Origin: Mediterranea massiliensis
GTDB lineage: Bacteria > Bacteroidota > Bacteroidia > Bacteroidales > Bacteroidaceae
Direction: 5' to 3'
DNA length: 57,365 bases
NCBI GenBank assembly: GCA_958402075.1
Contig: CATXSD010000004.1
Span: 1 to 57,365, forward strand
Shown piece by piece: positions 16,711 through 25,675 of the stretch. The translations under genes were made by a program, and so were the position numbers. The notes beneath the pieces were generated by a model. It saw only the letters and a list, made by a program, of their open reading frames with translations, ran no database searches and was not told the origin of the DNA. Position 1 is the first letter of the stretch. Every line of letters starts with the position of its first letter.

Positions 16711-17643
16711 ATGAAGAAACTTAATATCGGAATATTCCTCTCACTGGCGCTGGCTCTGGGATTCTTTTCTTCCTGCGGGGAAGGAAAGTCGAACAGCAAG
16801 CTGCTGCTGAACGAAGTACTCGTGAACAACGAGACCAACTTCCAGGACGACTACGGCATACACAGCGCATGGATTGAAATATTCAACAAATCATACGGAA
16901 GCGCAGACCTGGCAGGATGTTACCTGAAGTTCAGCAGCCAGCCGGGCGACACCGTTTCCTACTTCATCCCGAAAGGAGATGTACTGACCGTGGTGAAGCC
17001 CCGCCAGCATGCCCTGTTCTGGGCAGACGGGAAGCCGAACCGCGGCACTTTCCACACCAACTTCGAACTGGACACACTGAACAGCAACTGGATTGGTCTC
17101 TATGACTCGGGCCGCAAGTTGCTGGACCAGATTGTGATTCCGGCCGGTGCACTGAAAGCTGACCAGTCGTATGCCCGCGTAAACGACGCTTCAGACGAAT
17201 GGGAAGTTAAGGGAGCCACGCCTGAAAAGTATGTAACACCGAGTACCAACAACAAGACTATCGACAGCAATGCCAAGATGGAGAAGTTCGAACAGCACGA
17301 CAGCGTGGGTATCGGTATGGCTATCTCGGCCATGAGCGTTGTATTCCTCGGCCTGATTCTGCTCTATGTAGCCTTCCGCATCATCGGCAAGGTATCTGTC
17401 AGCCTGAGTGCACGCAATGCCATGAAGGCCAAGGGCATCACAGACAAGCAGGAAGCCAAGGAGAAACAGCTGGGCCGTGCTCCGGGCGAAGTGTTTGCCG
17501 CCATTGCCTTGGCCATGCACGAAATGCAGAGCGACGTACACGACGTGGAGGACACCGTACTGACCATCACCCGTGTAAAACGCAGCTATTCGCCGTGGAG
17601 TTCGAAGATTTATACGCTGCGTGAAACTCCGCACAAAAAGTAA
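16711..17643 (+). CDS. Lamin-tail lipoprotein fused to OadG-type (delta/gamma) pump subunit
   Basis: A 310-residue two-part protein. The N-terminus is a lipoprotein signal (LALALGFFSSCGEG, Cys22) followed by an exported lamin-tail-like beta domain (about 30-170: LLLNEVLVNNETNF, HSAWIEIFNKS, GDTVSYFIPKG). One membrane helix (about 202-224, GMAISAMSVVFLGLILLYVA) follows, then a cytoplasmic OadG-like tail ending in VLTITRVKRSYSPWSSKIYTLR. OadG-type subunits hold the carboxyltransferase, the biotin carrier and the membrane pump together. The lamin-tail fusion is peculiar to Bacteroidales; its external role is unknown. It lies between mmdA and mmdC. Confidence 0.85.
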   Translation: MKKLNIGIFLSLALALGFFSSCGEGKSNSKLLLNEVLVNNETNFQDDYGIHSAWIEIFNKSYGSADLAGCYLKFSSQPGDTVSYFIPKGDVLTVVKPRQHALFWADGKPNRGTFHTNFELDTLNSNWIGLYDSGRKLLDQIVIPAGALKADQSYARVNDASDEWEVKGATPEKYVTPSTNNKTIDSNAKMEKFEQHDSVGIGMAISAMSVVFLGLILLYVAFRIIGKVSVSLSARNAMKAKGITDKQEAKEKQLGRAPGEVFAAIALAMHEMQSDVHDVEDTVLTITRVKRSYSPWSSKIYTLRETPHKK

Positions 17644-17667
17644 AGTCACCTCTAAAAAAGTCTAACG

Positions 17668-18108
17668 ATGAAAGAATATAAATACAAGATTAACGGTAAC
17701 CTGTACAACGTTACCATTGGAGACATAGAAGAAAACATCGCCCACGTGGAAGTGAACGGTACTCCCTACAAAGTAGAAATGGAGAAGGCGCCGAAGAAGA
17801 CGACATCCGTAAAACCGGTTGTACGTCCCGTACATACCGACGCCCCCACTGCGCCCACAACACCGATTACCAAACCGGCTGCCGTATCAGGCGGAAAGTC
17901 GGGTGTGAAGTCTCCGCTGCCCGGCGTAATCCTCGACATCAAAGTAAAGGTAGGCGACGCCGTAAAGAAGGGACAAACCATCATTATCCTGGAAGCCATG
18001 AAGATGGAGAACAATATCAATGCCGACAAAGACGGCAAGATTACCGCCATCAACGTTAACAAAGGAGACTCTGTTCTCGAAGGTACTGACCTCGTAATCA
18101 TCGAATAA
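17668..18108 (+). CDS. mmdC: Biotin carrier subunit of methylmalonyl-CoA decarboxylase
   Basis: A 146-residue biotinyl carrier protein. The C-terminal biotinyl domain (about 77-146) has the modification motif EAMKM, whose Lys carries biotin, in IIILEAMKMENNINADKDG. The N-terminal 45 residues form a small conserved module (MKEYKYKINGNLYNVTIG). A flexible Pro/Thr/Ala linker (about 55-75) lets biotin shuttle between MmdA and MmdB. It ends one base before the mmdB ATG, so the two are tightly coupled. Confidence 0.95.
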   Translation: MKEYKYKINGNLYNVTIGDIEENIAHVEVNGTPYKVEMEKAPKKTTSVKPVVRPVHTDAPTAPTTPITKPAAVSGGKSGVKSPLPGVILDIKVKVGDAVKKGQTIIILEAMKMENNINADKDGKITAINVNKGDSVLEGTDLVIIE

Positions 18109-18109
18109 T

Positions 18110-19270
18110 ATGGGAGAATTTATTAGTTTTATAGGAAACAACCTGGCCGATTTCTGGGGCTATACGGGTTTTGCCAACGCCACGGTGGGACACGTCATCA
18201 TGCTCCTGGTAGGTTTGTTTTTCATTTACCTGGCAGTAGCCAAGGAATTCGAGCCGATGCTGCTGATACCGATTGGATTCGGTATCCTCGTCGGCAACAT
18301 TCCCTTCAACATGGAGGCCGGCCTTAAGGTGGGTATCTATGAGGAAGGTTCCGTACTTAACATTCTGTATCAGGGAGTGACCTCCGGTTGGTATCCGCCG
18401 CTCATCTTCCTGGGTATCGGTGCCATGACCGACTTCTCGGCCCTGATATCCAACCCGAAGCTGATGCTGATCGGTGCAGCTGCCCAGTTTGGTATCTTCG
18501 GTGCCTACATGATTGCCCTGGCCATCGGATTCGACCCGATGCAGGCAGGTGCCATCGGTATCATCGGCGGTGCCGACGGTCCGACGGCCATCTTCCTGTC
18601 GTCCAAGCTGGCACCGAACCTGATGGGTGCCATCGCCGTGTCGGCCTACTCGTATATGGCTCTGGTACCGGTTATACAGCCGCCCATCATGCGACTGCTC
18701 ACCACCAAGCACGAACGTCTGATCCGCATGAAACCGCCGCGCGTGGTTTCGCACACGGAGAAGGTGATGTTCCCCATCATCGGCTTGCTGCTGACTACCT
18801 TCCTGGTACCTTCGGGTCTGCCCTTGCTGGGTATGCTGTTCTTCGGTAACCTGCTGAAGGAAAGTGGTGTTACCCGTCGTCTGGCCAACACCGCCAGCGG
18901 CCCGCTGATTGATACCATTACCATCCTGCTGGGTCTGACGGTAGGTGCCTCCACACAGGCATCCGAGTTCCTGACCTTCGACTCTGTGAAGATTTTCATC
19001 CTGGGTGCCTTGTCATTTGTCATTGCCACCGCATCGGGTGTCATCTTCGTGAAGATATTCAACCTCTTCCTGAAGAAGGGCAACAAAATCAACCCGCTTA
19101 TCGGTAATGCCGGTGTATCCGCCGTACCCGACTCGGCACGTATTTCGCAAGTGGTAGGTCTGGAATACGATCCGACCAACTACCTGCTGATGCACGCCAT
19201 GGGTCCGAACGTAGCCGGAGTTATCGGATCGGCTGTAGCTGCCGGTATCCTGCTGGGCTTCCTGATGTAA
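18110..19270 (+). CDS. mmdB: Na+-translocating decarboxylase beta subunit
   Basis: A 386-residue integral membrane protein of the OadB/MmdB family that decarboxylates carboxybiotin and pumps Na+ outward. The conserved GGADGPTAIFLSSKLAPNL holds the family's essential Asp. Other motifs are FLGIGAMTDFSALISNP, NLLKESGVTRRLANTA and MHAMGPNVAGVIGSAVAAG. It is the last gene of the operon, followed 22 bp later by a terminator. Together the operon conserves energy from the succinate-to-propionate pathway. Confidence 0.96.
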   Translation: MGEFISFIGNNLADFWGYTGFANATVGHVIMLLVGLFFIYLAVAKEFEPMLLIPIGFGILVGNIPFNMEAGLKVGIYEEGSVLNILYQGVTSGWYPPLIFLGIGAMTDFSALISNPKLMLIGAAAQFGIFGAYMIALAIGFDPMQAGAIGIIGGADGPTAIFLSSKLAPNLMGAIAVSAYSYMALVPVIQPPIMRLLTTKHERLIRMKPPRVVSHTEKVMFPIIGLLLTTFLVPSGLPLLGMLFFGNLLKESGVTRRLANTASGPLIDTITILLGLTVGASTQASEFLTFDSVKIFILGALSFVIATASGVIFVKIFNLFLKKGNKINPLIGNAGVSAVPDSARISQVVGLEYDPTNYLLMHAMGPNVAGVIGSAVAAGILLGFLM

Positions 19271-19292
19271 AGCAACCCAACCCAATCGATAG

Positions 19293-19327
19293 AAAAGAGG
19301 ATGCGTCATACGATGCATCCTCTTTTT
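19293..19327 (+). terminator. Terminator of the mmd operon
   Basis: A 12-bp perfect stem AAAAGAGGATGC/GCATCCTCTTTT with a 10-nt loop and a run of five T's, 22 bp after the mmdB stop. Confidence 0.92.
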
Positions 19328-19427
19328 GTTTCTATGATTGTTAATCAACCTCAAAATATCTACGAGAAAATCACAATTCTACGATTTTTAAGTATATTCG
19401 TGGCATAAAACATTTAAAGATATTCCT

Positions 19428-20783
19428 ATGGTAAAGCAAATCTTTTTTTTCTGCCTGCTGTGCATGGGGTTGACAGCGGCAAAAGCGCAAACAAACGCCA
19501 ATAATGACATCCGGGAAGCCATGAACAACTATGACTACGAAAAGGCCCTCCTGCTGATAGATAAGGAAATTCCCTCCACTGCCCTGCTCTATCAGAAAGG
19601 CAAAGCCCTGAAGGAACTGGGACGGGACAAAGAGGCCCTCACCGTATTCGAACAACTCACCCGACAAGATTCACTGAATCCGCGAGCCTACATTGAAGCC
19701 GCTGAATGCTACAAGTCACTAGGCAAGTTTCAGCCGGCCCTGCAATGCTATGGACGGGTGATTGAGCTGAACCCTCAAAACAAATATGCCCGCATCCAAT
19801 ACATCGGCCAGCTGCTGAACCTTCATAAATACCAAGAAGCATTGGGTGAAAGCAGTGCCCTGGCCGAACAGGACAGTTCGGCGACCGTGCTTCACCTGAA
19901 GGCCCAAAGCATGGAAGGACTCTACTCAGACCCCAACATCCAGATAGGCGCCTATCTGGAGATACACGACCGCTATCCGGATGACTACCTGGCAGCCTCG
20001 AAGCTGGCCAGCCTCTACATCCGAAGCAATTACTACGACTACGCCATCGAAACCTGTGAGAACTACCGGAAAACAGACACGACCAACGCAACCGTCAACC
20101 GACTGGAAGCCCAAGCCTACTGCCTGGACCAGCAATATGAAAAGGCATTGGAACGGTACAATCCCCTGCTGGCCCAAGGAGACAGTTCGTTCTATAACTG
20201 CTACTACGCAGGCATCAGCCACTATGCCTTGAACCAGCCCTACGAAGCCCATGACTTGCTGGAAGCTGCCCGCAAACTGGCACCCGAACACGTGGACGTG
20301 CTCTATTTCCTGGGGAAAGCCTGTTCCAAAACACTCTGGAAAGACAAAGGAGTAGAATATCTGGAGGAAGCCATCCGTTTCTCCTTACCGAAAGACAGTG
20401 TCATGGCAAAGCTTTACGGAGGACTGGCCGACTGCTGCAGAGAGGCTGCCGAACCCCGCAAACAGATAGCAGCCCTGATGCAGCAATACAAATATGACCC
20501 CAAAGCCCACTACGTGCTCTACAAAGCAGCCTTCGCATCCTACTATCACCTGAAAGACCTGCAGGCAACCGAAAAATATCTGGAAGCGTACCTCAAGACC
20601 CGCCCCAAAGGAAGCAAAAACCAACCGCAGGAGATGACGGAAGATGGAGACGTCGTCTACAACGAAAACAACCGCTACGATTCTGCCGAAGCCTGGCTGG
20701 AAAAGCTGAAGAAGAACAAGAAAGTGGAAGATTTCTTCCAAGGGAAAACGGTTATAAAGACAAACAAGACAACCGACAAGTAA
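19428..20783 (+). CDS. Secreted tetratricopeptide-repeat protein
   Basis: A 451-residue protein with a Sec signal peptide (MVKQIFFFCLLCMGLTAAKA, cleavage after AKA-Q). About nine TPR-like helix pairs run nearly the whole length, for example AYIEAAECYKSLGKFQPALQ, NPQNKYARIQYIGQLLNLHK and YDYAIETCENYRK. TPR arrays are scaffolds for protein contacts in the periplasm or at the outer membrane; partners cannot be read here. The C-terminus is Lys-rich. It stands alone between the mmd terminator and its own hairpin (20823-20851). No consensus promoter is obvious upstream. Confidence 0.85.
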   Translation: MVKQIFFFCLLCMGLTAAKAQTNANNDIREAMNNYDYEKALLLIDKEIPSTALLYQKGKALKELGRDKEALTVFEQLTRQDSLNPRAYIEAAECYKSLGKFQPALQCYGRVIELNPQNKYARIQYIGQLLNLHKYQEALGESSALAEQDSSATVLHLKAQSMEGLYSDPNIQIGAYLEIHDRYPDDYLAASKLASLYIRSNYYDYAIETCENYRKTDTTNATVNRLEAQAYCLDQQYEKALERYNPLLAQGDSSFYNCYYAGISHYALNQPYEAHDLLEAARKLAPEHVDVLYFLGKACSKTLWKDKGVEYLEEAIRFSLPKDSVMAKLYGGLADCCREAAEPRKQIAALMQQYKYDPKAHYVLYKAAFASYYHLKDLQATEKYLEAYLKTRPKGSKNQPQEMTEDGDVVYNENNRYDSAEAWLEKLKKNKKVEDFFQGKTVIKTNKTTDK

Positions 20784-20822
20784 CAAGAAAGCAAACGTTT
20801 GCATAACATAAAAGAAAGTGAC

Positions 20823-20855
20823 TGGCGGAGAGACATCGGGTTTCTCCGCCAATTG
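20823..20855 (+). terminator. Terminator after the TPR gene
   Basis: The stem TGGCGGAGA/TCTCCGCCA (20823-20831 with 20843-20851) is followed by a short T-rich stretch, 40 bp after the stop codon. Confidence 0.75.
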
Positions 20856-20896
20856 TTTTATCTTAGCCACACGAAAACAACCGTAAAATTACTATC

Positions 20897-22750
20897 ATGA
20901 AAAAGAAAGTTTTTTCACTCCTCGGAACCATGCTGCTGTCGCTCACGGCCTATGCAGCACCCCACATCAACAAAATTGACCCACCATTCTGGTATACAGG
21001 CATGCAGAACCCCGAATTGCAGCTGATGGTCTATGGCGAAGGCATCGGTGACGCGCGGGTAGCGGTGGACTATCCCGGCGTATCGGTGAGCAGCATCGTG
21101 AAACTGGAAAGCGACAACTACCTGCTGGTATACCTGAACCTGGACAAAGATGTGAAGCCCGGCAAGATGCAACTCACCTTCAGCCAGGGCAAGAAACAGA
21201 CCGTACAAGAATATGAGCTGAAAGCACGCGCCATGAAAGGCTGCGAACACAAAGGGTTCGACGCGTCGGACGCCCTCTACCTGCTGATGCCCGACCGCTT
21301 TGCCAACGGCAATCCGGACAATGACCAAGTGGAAGGCATGCTCGATGCCAAAGTGGACCGCAACGATCCGAATGCCCGCCACGGTGGCGACCTGGCCGGC
21401 ATTGAGCAACATCTGGACTATTTCACAGACCTGGGTGTGACGGCCCTGTGGTTCACCCCCGTACTGGAAAACAACATGCAAGGCGGCAGCTACCACGGCT
21501 ACGCCACGACAGACTACTACAAGGTAGACCCCCGCTTCGGCACCAACGAAGAATACCGCCAACTGATATCCAAGGCACACCAACGTGGCATTAAAATTGT
21601 GATGGACATGATCTTCAACCATTGCGGCGTAGATCATGCATGGATCAAAGACATGCCTTCGAAGGACTGGTTCAACAACTCAGACTATCAGAACAACTTT
21701 GTGCAGACTTCCTTCAAACTGACTTCACACGTTGACCCCTATACTTCCCAGTACGACTTCAACCAGATGAACGACGGCTGGTTTGTTCCCACCATGCCCG
21801 ACCTCAACCAAAAGAACCCGCATGTGCTGAGATACCTCATCCAAAACAGTTTCTGGTGGATTGAATACGCCAACATCGACGGCATCCGCATGGACACTTA
21901 CCCCTATGCCGACTACGACAGCATGAGCCAATGGATGAAGGAACTGAACGAAGAATATCCAAACTACAACACCGTGGGTGAAACATGGGTCACCGAACCT
22001 GCCTATACGGCCTGGTGGCAGAAAGACTCCAAACTCTCGGCCCCCAAGAACAGCAACCTGAAAACGGTAATGGATTTCAGTTTCTTCGACAAGATCAACA
22101 TCGCCAAGAACGAACAGACCGAAACCTGGTTCAAGGGACTGGACCGCGTATACAACAACTTCGTTTATGACTTTCTCTACCCCAACCCCGCCAGTGTACT
22201 GGCCTTTATCGAGAACCACGACACAAACCGCTTCCTGGGTGAAGGACAGAACCTGCCCATGCTGAAGCAAGCCACTACACTGCTGCTCACTACGCGCCGT
22301 ATCCCGCAGTTGTATTACGGCACGGAAATCATGATGAATGGGGTAAAAAGCAAGAGCGACGGCTACGTGCGTTGTGATTTCCCCGGCGGATGGGCCGACG
22401 ACAAGCACAATGCCTTTACGGCCGAAGGACGCACCGACCTGCAAAACGAATGCTACAACTTCTACAAGACTATTTTGAACTGGCGAAAGGGCAACGACGT
22501 GATAGCCAAAGGCAACATGACACAGTTCATGGTACAGCACGGCGTCTATGCCTATGCCCGCCAGTACGAAGGCAAAACGGTATTTGTCATGCTGAACGGT
22601 ACGGACAGCGAAACAACCCTGCCATTGAAGTACTACAAGGAAATCTTGAAGGATGCGAAGCAAGGCAAGGATATCCTCAGTGGCCGCATCATCAGTTTCA
22701 CCGAAGACCTGAAGATGGCACCGCGCGAATCGCTGGTCATTGAATTGTAA
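20897..22750 (+). CDS. susA: Periplasmic alpha-amylase (GH13), SusA-like neopullulanase
   Basis: A 617-residue GH13 enzyme, the same length I recall for Bacteroides thetaiotaomicron SusA. Signal peptide (about 1-20, cleavage near AYA-AP). An N-terminal beta-sandwich (about 22-115) precedes the TIM barrel. Catalytic residues are visible as nucleophile Asp333 (DGIRMD), acid/base Glu362 (VGETW) and Asp442 (ENHDTNR). SusA cuts malto-oligosaccharides, cyclodextrins and pullulan fragments in the periplasm. Unlike the classical Sus locus there is no susB, susCDEFG or susR beside it; it stands between terminators, so its regulation may differ. A weak TATCTTAG box lies at 20859-20866. Confidence 0.9.
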   Translation: MKKKVFSLLGTMLLSLTAYAAPHINKIDPPFWYTGMQNPELQLMVYGEGIGDARVAVDYPGVSVSSIVKLESDNYLLVYLNLDKDVKPGKMQLTFSQGKKQTVQEYELKARAMKGCEHKGFDASDALYLLMPDRFANGNPDNDQVEGMLDAKVDRNDPNARHGGDLAGIEQHLDYFTDLGVTALWFTPVLENNMQGGSYHGYATTDYYKVDPRFGTNEEYRQLISKAHQRGIKIVMDMIFNHCGVDHAWIKDMPSKDWFNNSDYQNNFVQTSFKLTSHVDPYTSQYDFNQMNDGWFVPTMPDLNQKNPHVLRYLIQNSFWWIEYANIDGIRMDTYPYADYDSMSQWMKELNEEYPNYNTVGETWVTEPAYTAWWQKDSKLSAPKNSNLKTVMDFSFFDKINIAKNEQTETWFKGLDRVYNNFVYDFLYPNPASVLAFIENHDTNRFLGEGQNLPMLKQATTLLLTTRRIPQLYYGTEIMMNGVKSKSDGYVRCDFPGGWADDKHNAFTAEGRTDLQNECYNFYKTILNWRKGNDVIAKGNMTQFMVQHGVYAYARQYEGKTVFVMLNGTDSETTLPLKYYKEILKDAKQGKDILSGRIISFTEDLKMAPRESLVIEL

Positions 22751-22769
22751 AAGAATACCCGCCACACGC

Positions 22770-22830
22770 AGGAGAACGTTCCAACAGGAGTTTTCAATCG
22801 AAACCTGTCTCACGAACGTTCTCCTTTTAT
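22770..22830 (+). terminator. Terminator of the susA-like gene
   Basis: A 12-bp perfect stem AGGAGAACGTTC/GAACGTTCTCCT (22770-22781, 22814-22825) followed by TTTT. An inner helix ACAGG/CCTGT inside the loop stacks on it. Confidence 0.85.
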
Positions 22831-22996
22831 ATATGCCCGCATACTTTCCCACCTCACATGTACACTTCCTCCCTACTCTCGTAACTACTCAATTGTGAAG
22901 AAACACAAAAAACGTCTGTTTTCCTTTCCCCGAGTTGAACAATTCATCCCCGTTCTGTGTCTTTAGAAAACAAAATTAAAACCTAAACAAGGAGGA

Positions 22997-24784
22997 ATGA
23001 CCCGATTCACAAGACTATTTTCCACAGCCACTTGCTGCATATTGCTATGGACAGCCTGCAACGAGACCGACGAAGCCTTTATCGGTAAGGGAGACTTGTT
23101 CCACTTATTTTGTTCCAAATCGACATGGAACTCGAATACCCGTGCCGTGACGGACGAAACTGGCTATGGGAACTTTTCAGAAAACGATCGCATCGAAATA
23201 AACATTGCTTCCGGACAATTCTCTACCGTCCGTGAAATGGAATACAGCGGCGGACAATGGACTCCCGCACTTACACACAGCGACTACGGACAAGAGGAAT
23301 TGTCGCTGTCGGCACTCTTTCCTGTCCTCCCAACCGACAGTAATGATGACACCGCCCGTTTCCTCAGCCTGCCGACCGACCAAAGCCGTACAGACCGTTA
23401 CGAAGCGGCCGACATACTTTTCGGACAAACGAAAGTATCTGCCGGACAGACATCGGCCGTCCTGTCATTCGGGCATGCCCTCCACCGCCTGTGTATCCAT
23501 CTGAAAGGTACTATCCCTGCCGACCTCCTGATTGAAGTCCGCAGCCGTACGGAAGGTACTGTATCCCTGGTAGATGGTACCGTTATGCCGGGCAATGACC
23601 ATACCACAAATTGGATAACCCCATTAAAACAGAACTCCACTACCTATACTGCCATCATCCTGCCCCAAGATGCCTCCATCTATCATGGTTCAGAAGGCCT
23701 ACTCCGCTTGACCAGCGGTGGAAAAAGCGTCATATATCCGCTCAACGCAAGCATACAAAATTTTTTGCCCGGCATGCAGACCCAGTTAAACCTGACCTTG
23801 AAAGCCGGAGAAGAAACAGATCTGGACTTCTGCAACCAGAAATTATGGGTATACGGCATCACATCGCCTGTATTTCCCGGAAAAGAGAATATTACAACTT
23901 ATCCTATATGGGTAAGTGAATTTGCGAAAGGAGAATGGCTGCGCTATGATTATGAAAGCATTGATTTACCCAACGAGGTGAACTACCTGACTTGGAAAGA
24001 AGGTTGTGGCTGGTTCGACTGCAACAAGACATTCAACTACGATGGAGACGGACAAATGTGCTGGGCGGCAACGGCCTCCAACCTGATACACTGGTGGCTG
24101 GAACATAACAGCCCATACATCCAAGCCTACGAAACGAAATACGGAGGTGAACGCTGCCCCAAAGGCTATCGGAATATGACCGAAGCAGACCAGCAACATA
24201 GCGACGTATTCAATTTCTTCAAACAATGCTATCCCAACATGGGAAGTTGGGAAACAGGTGGAGTGAACTGGTTCATCAACGGCGACAAGAAGAATATGAT
24301 CTACAGTTACGCCGAAGATTTTCCCGGATTTTTCCATCAGGTGTTTTCTCAGGAAACTCCCATAGCAACAGAAACCCACAATATGTCGAAAAAGAACTTC
24401 AACCAATGGATAAAGGATGCTTTTCGGAAAAATAACGCCATCGGTTTCTCGGTCTATGGATATACAGGCCCTAACGGCCGCCTCCATGCCATGACCATTT
24501 GGGGAGCTGAATTCGACGCCAACGGAGACGTGTCCTTTCTGTACTTCTGCGACAACAACCTCGGCGAGTACGATCCCAACCACGGAGCCATCCAGAGATT
24601 CAAGATAATCTACACTGATTCGAATACGCAAGAGACCTACATCACGCCACTTGACTACAACGATGGCACACAACCCACCATCAAAACCCCAGTCAGCTCT
24701 GTTACCTTGGTAGACTTGCGGCAAGATATCTGGCAGGCCGCCTTTCCTGAAATAAAGCCATTAAACAAAATGATAAACCCCTAA
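22997..24784 (+). CDS. Lipoprotein with fimbrillin-like domain fused to an IdeS/Mac-type cysteine protease
   Basis: A 595-residue predicted surface lipoprotein. The signal ends in LLWTAC (Cys21). Residues about 40-275 look like a Mfa/fimbrillin beta-sandwich, including the diagnostic VLSFGHALHRLCIHLKG and FLPGMQTQLNLTLK. Residues about 285-595 match IdeS/Mac (peptidase C66) proteases: QMCWAATASNLIHWW places catalytic Cys355, RLHAMTIWGAEFD gives His497 and YFCDNN gives Asp519. The His-Asp spacing of 22 is what I recall for IdeS (His262/Asp284). IdeS cleaves immunoglobulin G; the target here is unknown. A strong AGGAGG precedes the ATG. A fimbrillin lipoprotein follows 8 bp later, so the two are one operon. 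Confidence 0.85.
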   Translation: MTRFTRLFSTATCCILLWTACNETDEAFIGKGDLFHLFCSKSTWNSNTRAVTDETGYGNFSENDRIEINIASGQFSTVREMEYSGGQWTPALTHSDYGQEELSLSALFPVLPTDSNDDTARFLSLPTDQSRTDRYEAADILFGQTKVSAGQTSAVLSFGHALHRLCIHLKGTIPADLLIEVRSRTEGTVSLVDGTVMPGNDHTTNWITPLKQNSTTYTAIILPQDASIYHGSEGLLRLTSGGKSVIYPLNASIQNFLPGMQTQLNLTLKAGEETDLDFCNQKLWVYGITSPVFPGKENITTYPIWVSEFAKGEWLRYDYESIDLPNEVNYLTWKEGCGWFDCNKTFNYDGDGQMCWAATASNLIHWWLEHNSPYIQAYETKYGGERCPKGYRNMTEADQQHSDVFNFFKQCYPNMGSWETGGVNWFINGDKKNMIYSYAEDFPGFFHQVFSQETPIATETHNMSKKNFNQWIKDAFRKNNAIGFSVYGYTGPNGRLHAMTIWGAEFDANGDVSFLYFCDNNLGEYDPNHGAIQRFKIIYTDSNTQETYITPLDYNDGTQPTIKTPVSSVTLVDLRQDIWQAAFPEIKPLNKMINP

Positions 24785-24792
24785 CAAAAAAG

Positions 24793-25668
24793 ATGAAAAA
24801 GAATTATCTGTACGTATTACTGGCGGTATCACTAACGACCGCATCCTGTTCCAATGAACTGCCGGAAGATGTATCCTCCTCAGCCGGAGTGGTCCACATT
24901 GAAGCCAGCGTATCTCCGCAGACCCGTTCACCACAGCTCGACAGCGACGGAAGCGGCACATTCGCCAAAGGTGACGCACTGTCCATCTTTGTAGCCGGAA
25001 ACGGAATGTCAACAGTTACCGCCAACTATGCCTATGTCTCGGACCTCCTCACCTGGAGCCAGCTGGGTCTTCCGGAAGAAGTAAAGCAAGTGACATTTGC
25101 CGCCTGCTATCCCCAGCCCACCACCGTCAAGGACGGTACCTTCGAATTCAATACCCTTACGGCACCTGAGAAAGACCTGTTGCTGGCACCGGCACAATCG
25201 GTATCGGTCGGTACAGCCGAAACTGTCTGCCTCACCTTCGGACATGCCCTGCACAATCTTAACCTGAACTTCGTACCGGGAAACGGCTATACAGACAGCG
25301 ACATCCGCTCACTCACGCTCGTCTGCCAAGCCAAAACTACCTGCGTGGTGGATGCTGCTCAGGGAACAATCCTGAAAGTGATCGAAGAAACGGGCAACTA
25401 CCAAGCTACAGGCAACGCCGCTTCGTTCTATCTGGTACCGCAGGCTACGAATGCCATCAACCTGACCATTGGCGTGCAGAACGAAAGCAAAAAAATAACC
25501 CTCGACAACCTGCTCCAGCAATTGGGCTCCCAGCAGACGGAACTGCAAGGAGGCAAGCGTTGCTCGCTCACACTGAAAGTAGGCCGCGAGGGCATTACCA
25601 TCGAAGGCGCAACCATTGGTGCCTGGGGCGACCAGGTGACAGCCGACGGTGAGGTAGTGATAGGCTGA
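24793..25668 (+). CDS. Fimbrillin-family lipoprotein
   Basis: A 291-residue lipoprotein (signal LAVSLTTASC, Cys19) of the fimbrillin/Mfa-like superfamily. The shared FGHALHNLNLNFVPGNG motif matches the corresponding motif of the protease gene just upstream, and SPQTRSP resembles the Arg-containing region before the first strand of fimbrillins. Such proteins are pilus subunits or tip/anchor factors transported as lipoproteins and often trimmed by an Arg-specific protease. No fimA-like major-subunit cluster is nearby, so it may be a partner of the IdeS-type lipoprotein rather than a pilin. It ends 7 bp from the convergent cupin gene. Confidence 0.85.
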   Translation: MKKNYLYVLLAVSLTTASCSNELPEDVSSSAGVVHIEASVSPQTRSPQLDSDGSGTFAKGDALSIFVAGNGMSTVTANYAYVSDLLTWSQLGLPEEVKQVTFAACYPQPTTVKDGTFEFNTLTAPEKDLLLAPAQSVSVGTAETVCLTFGHALHNLNLNFVPGNGYTDSDIRSLTLVCQAKTTCVVDAAQGTILKVIEETGNYQATGNAASFYLVPQATNAINLTIGVQNESKKITLDNLLQQLGSQQTELQGGKRCSLTLKVGREGITIEGATIGAWGDQVTADGEVVIG

Positions 25669-25675
25669 CAGCCCG

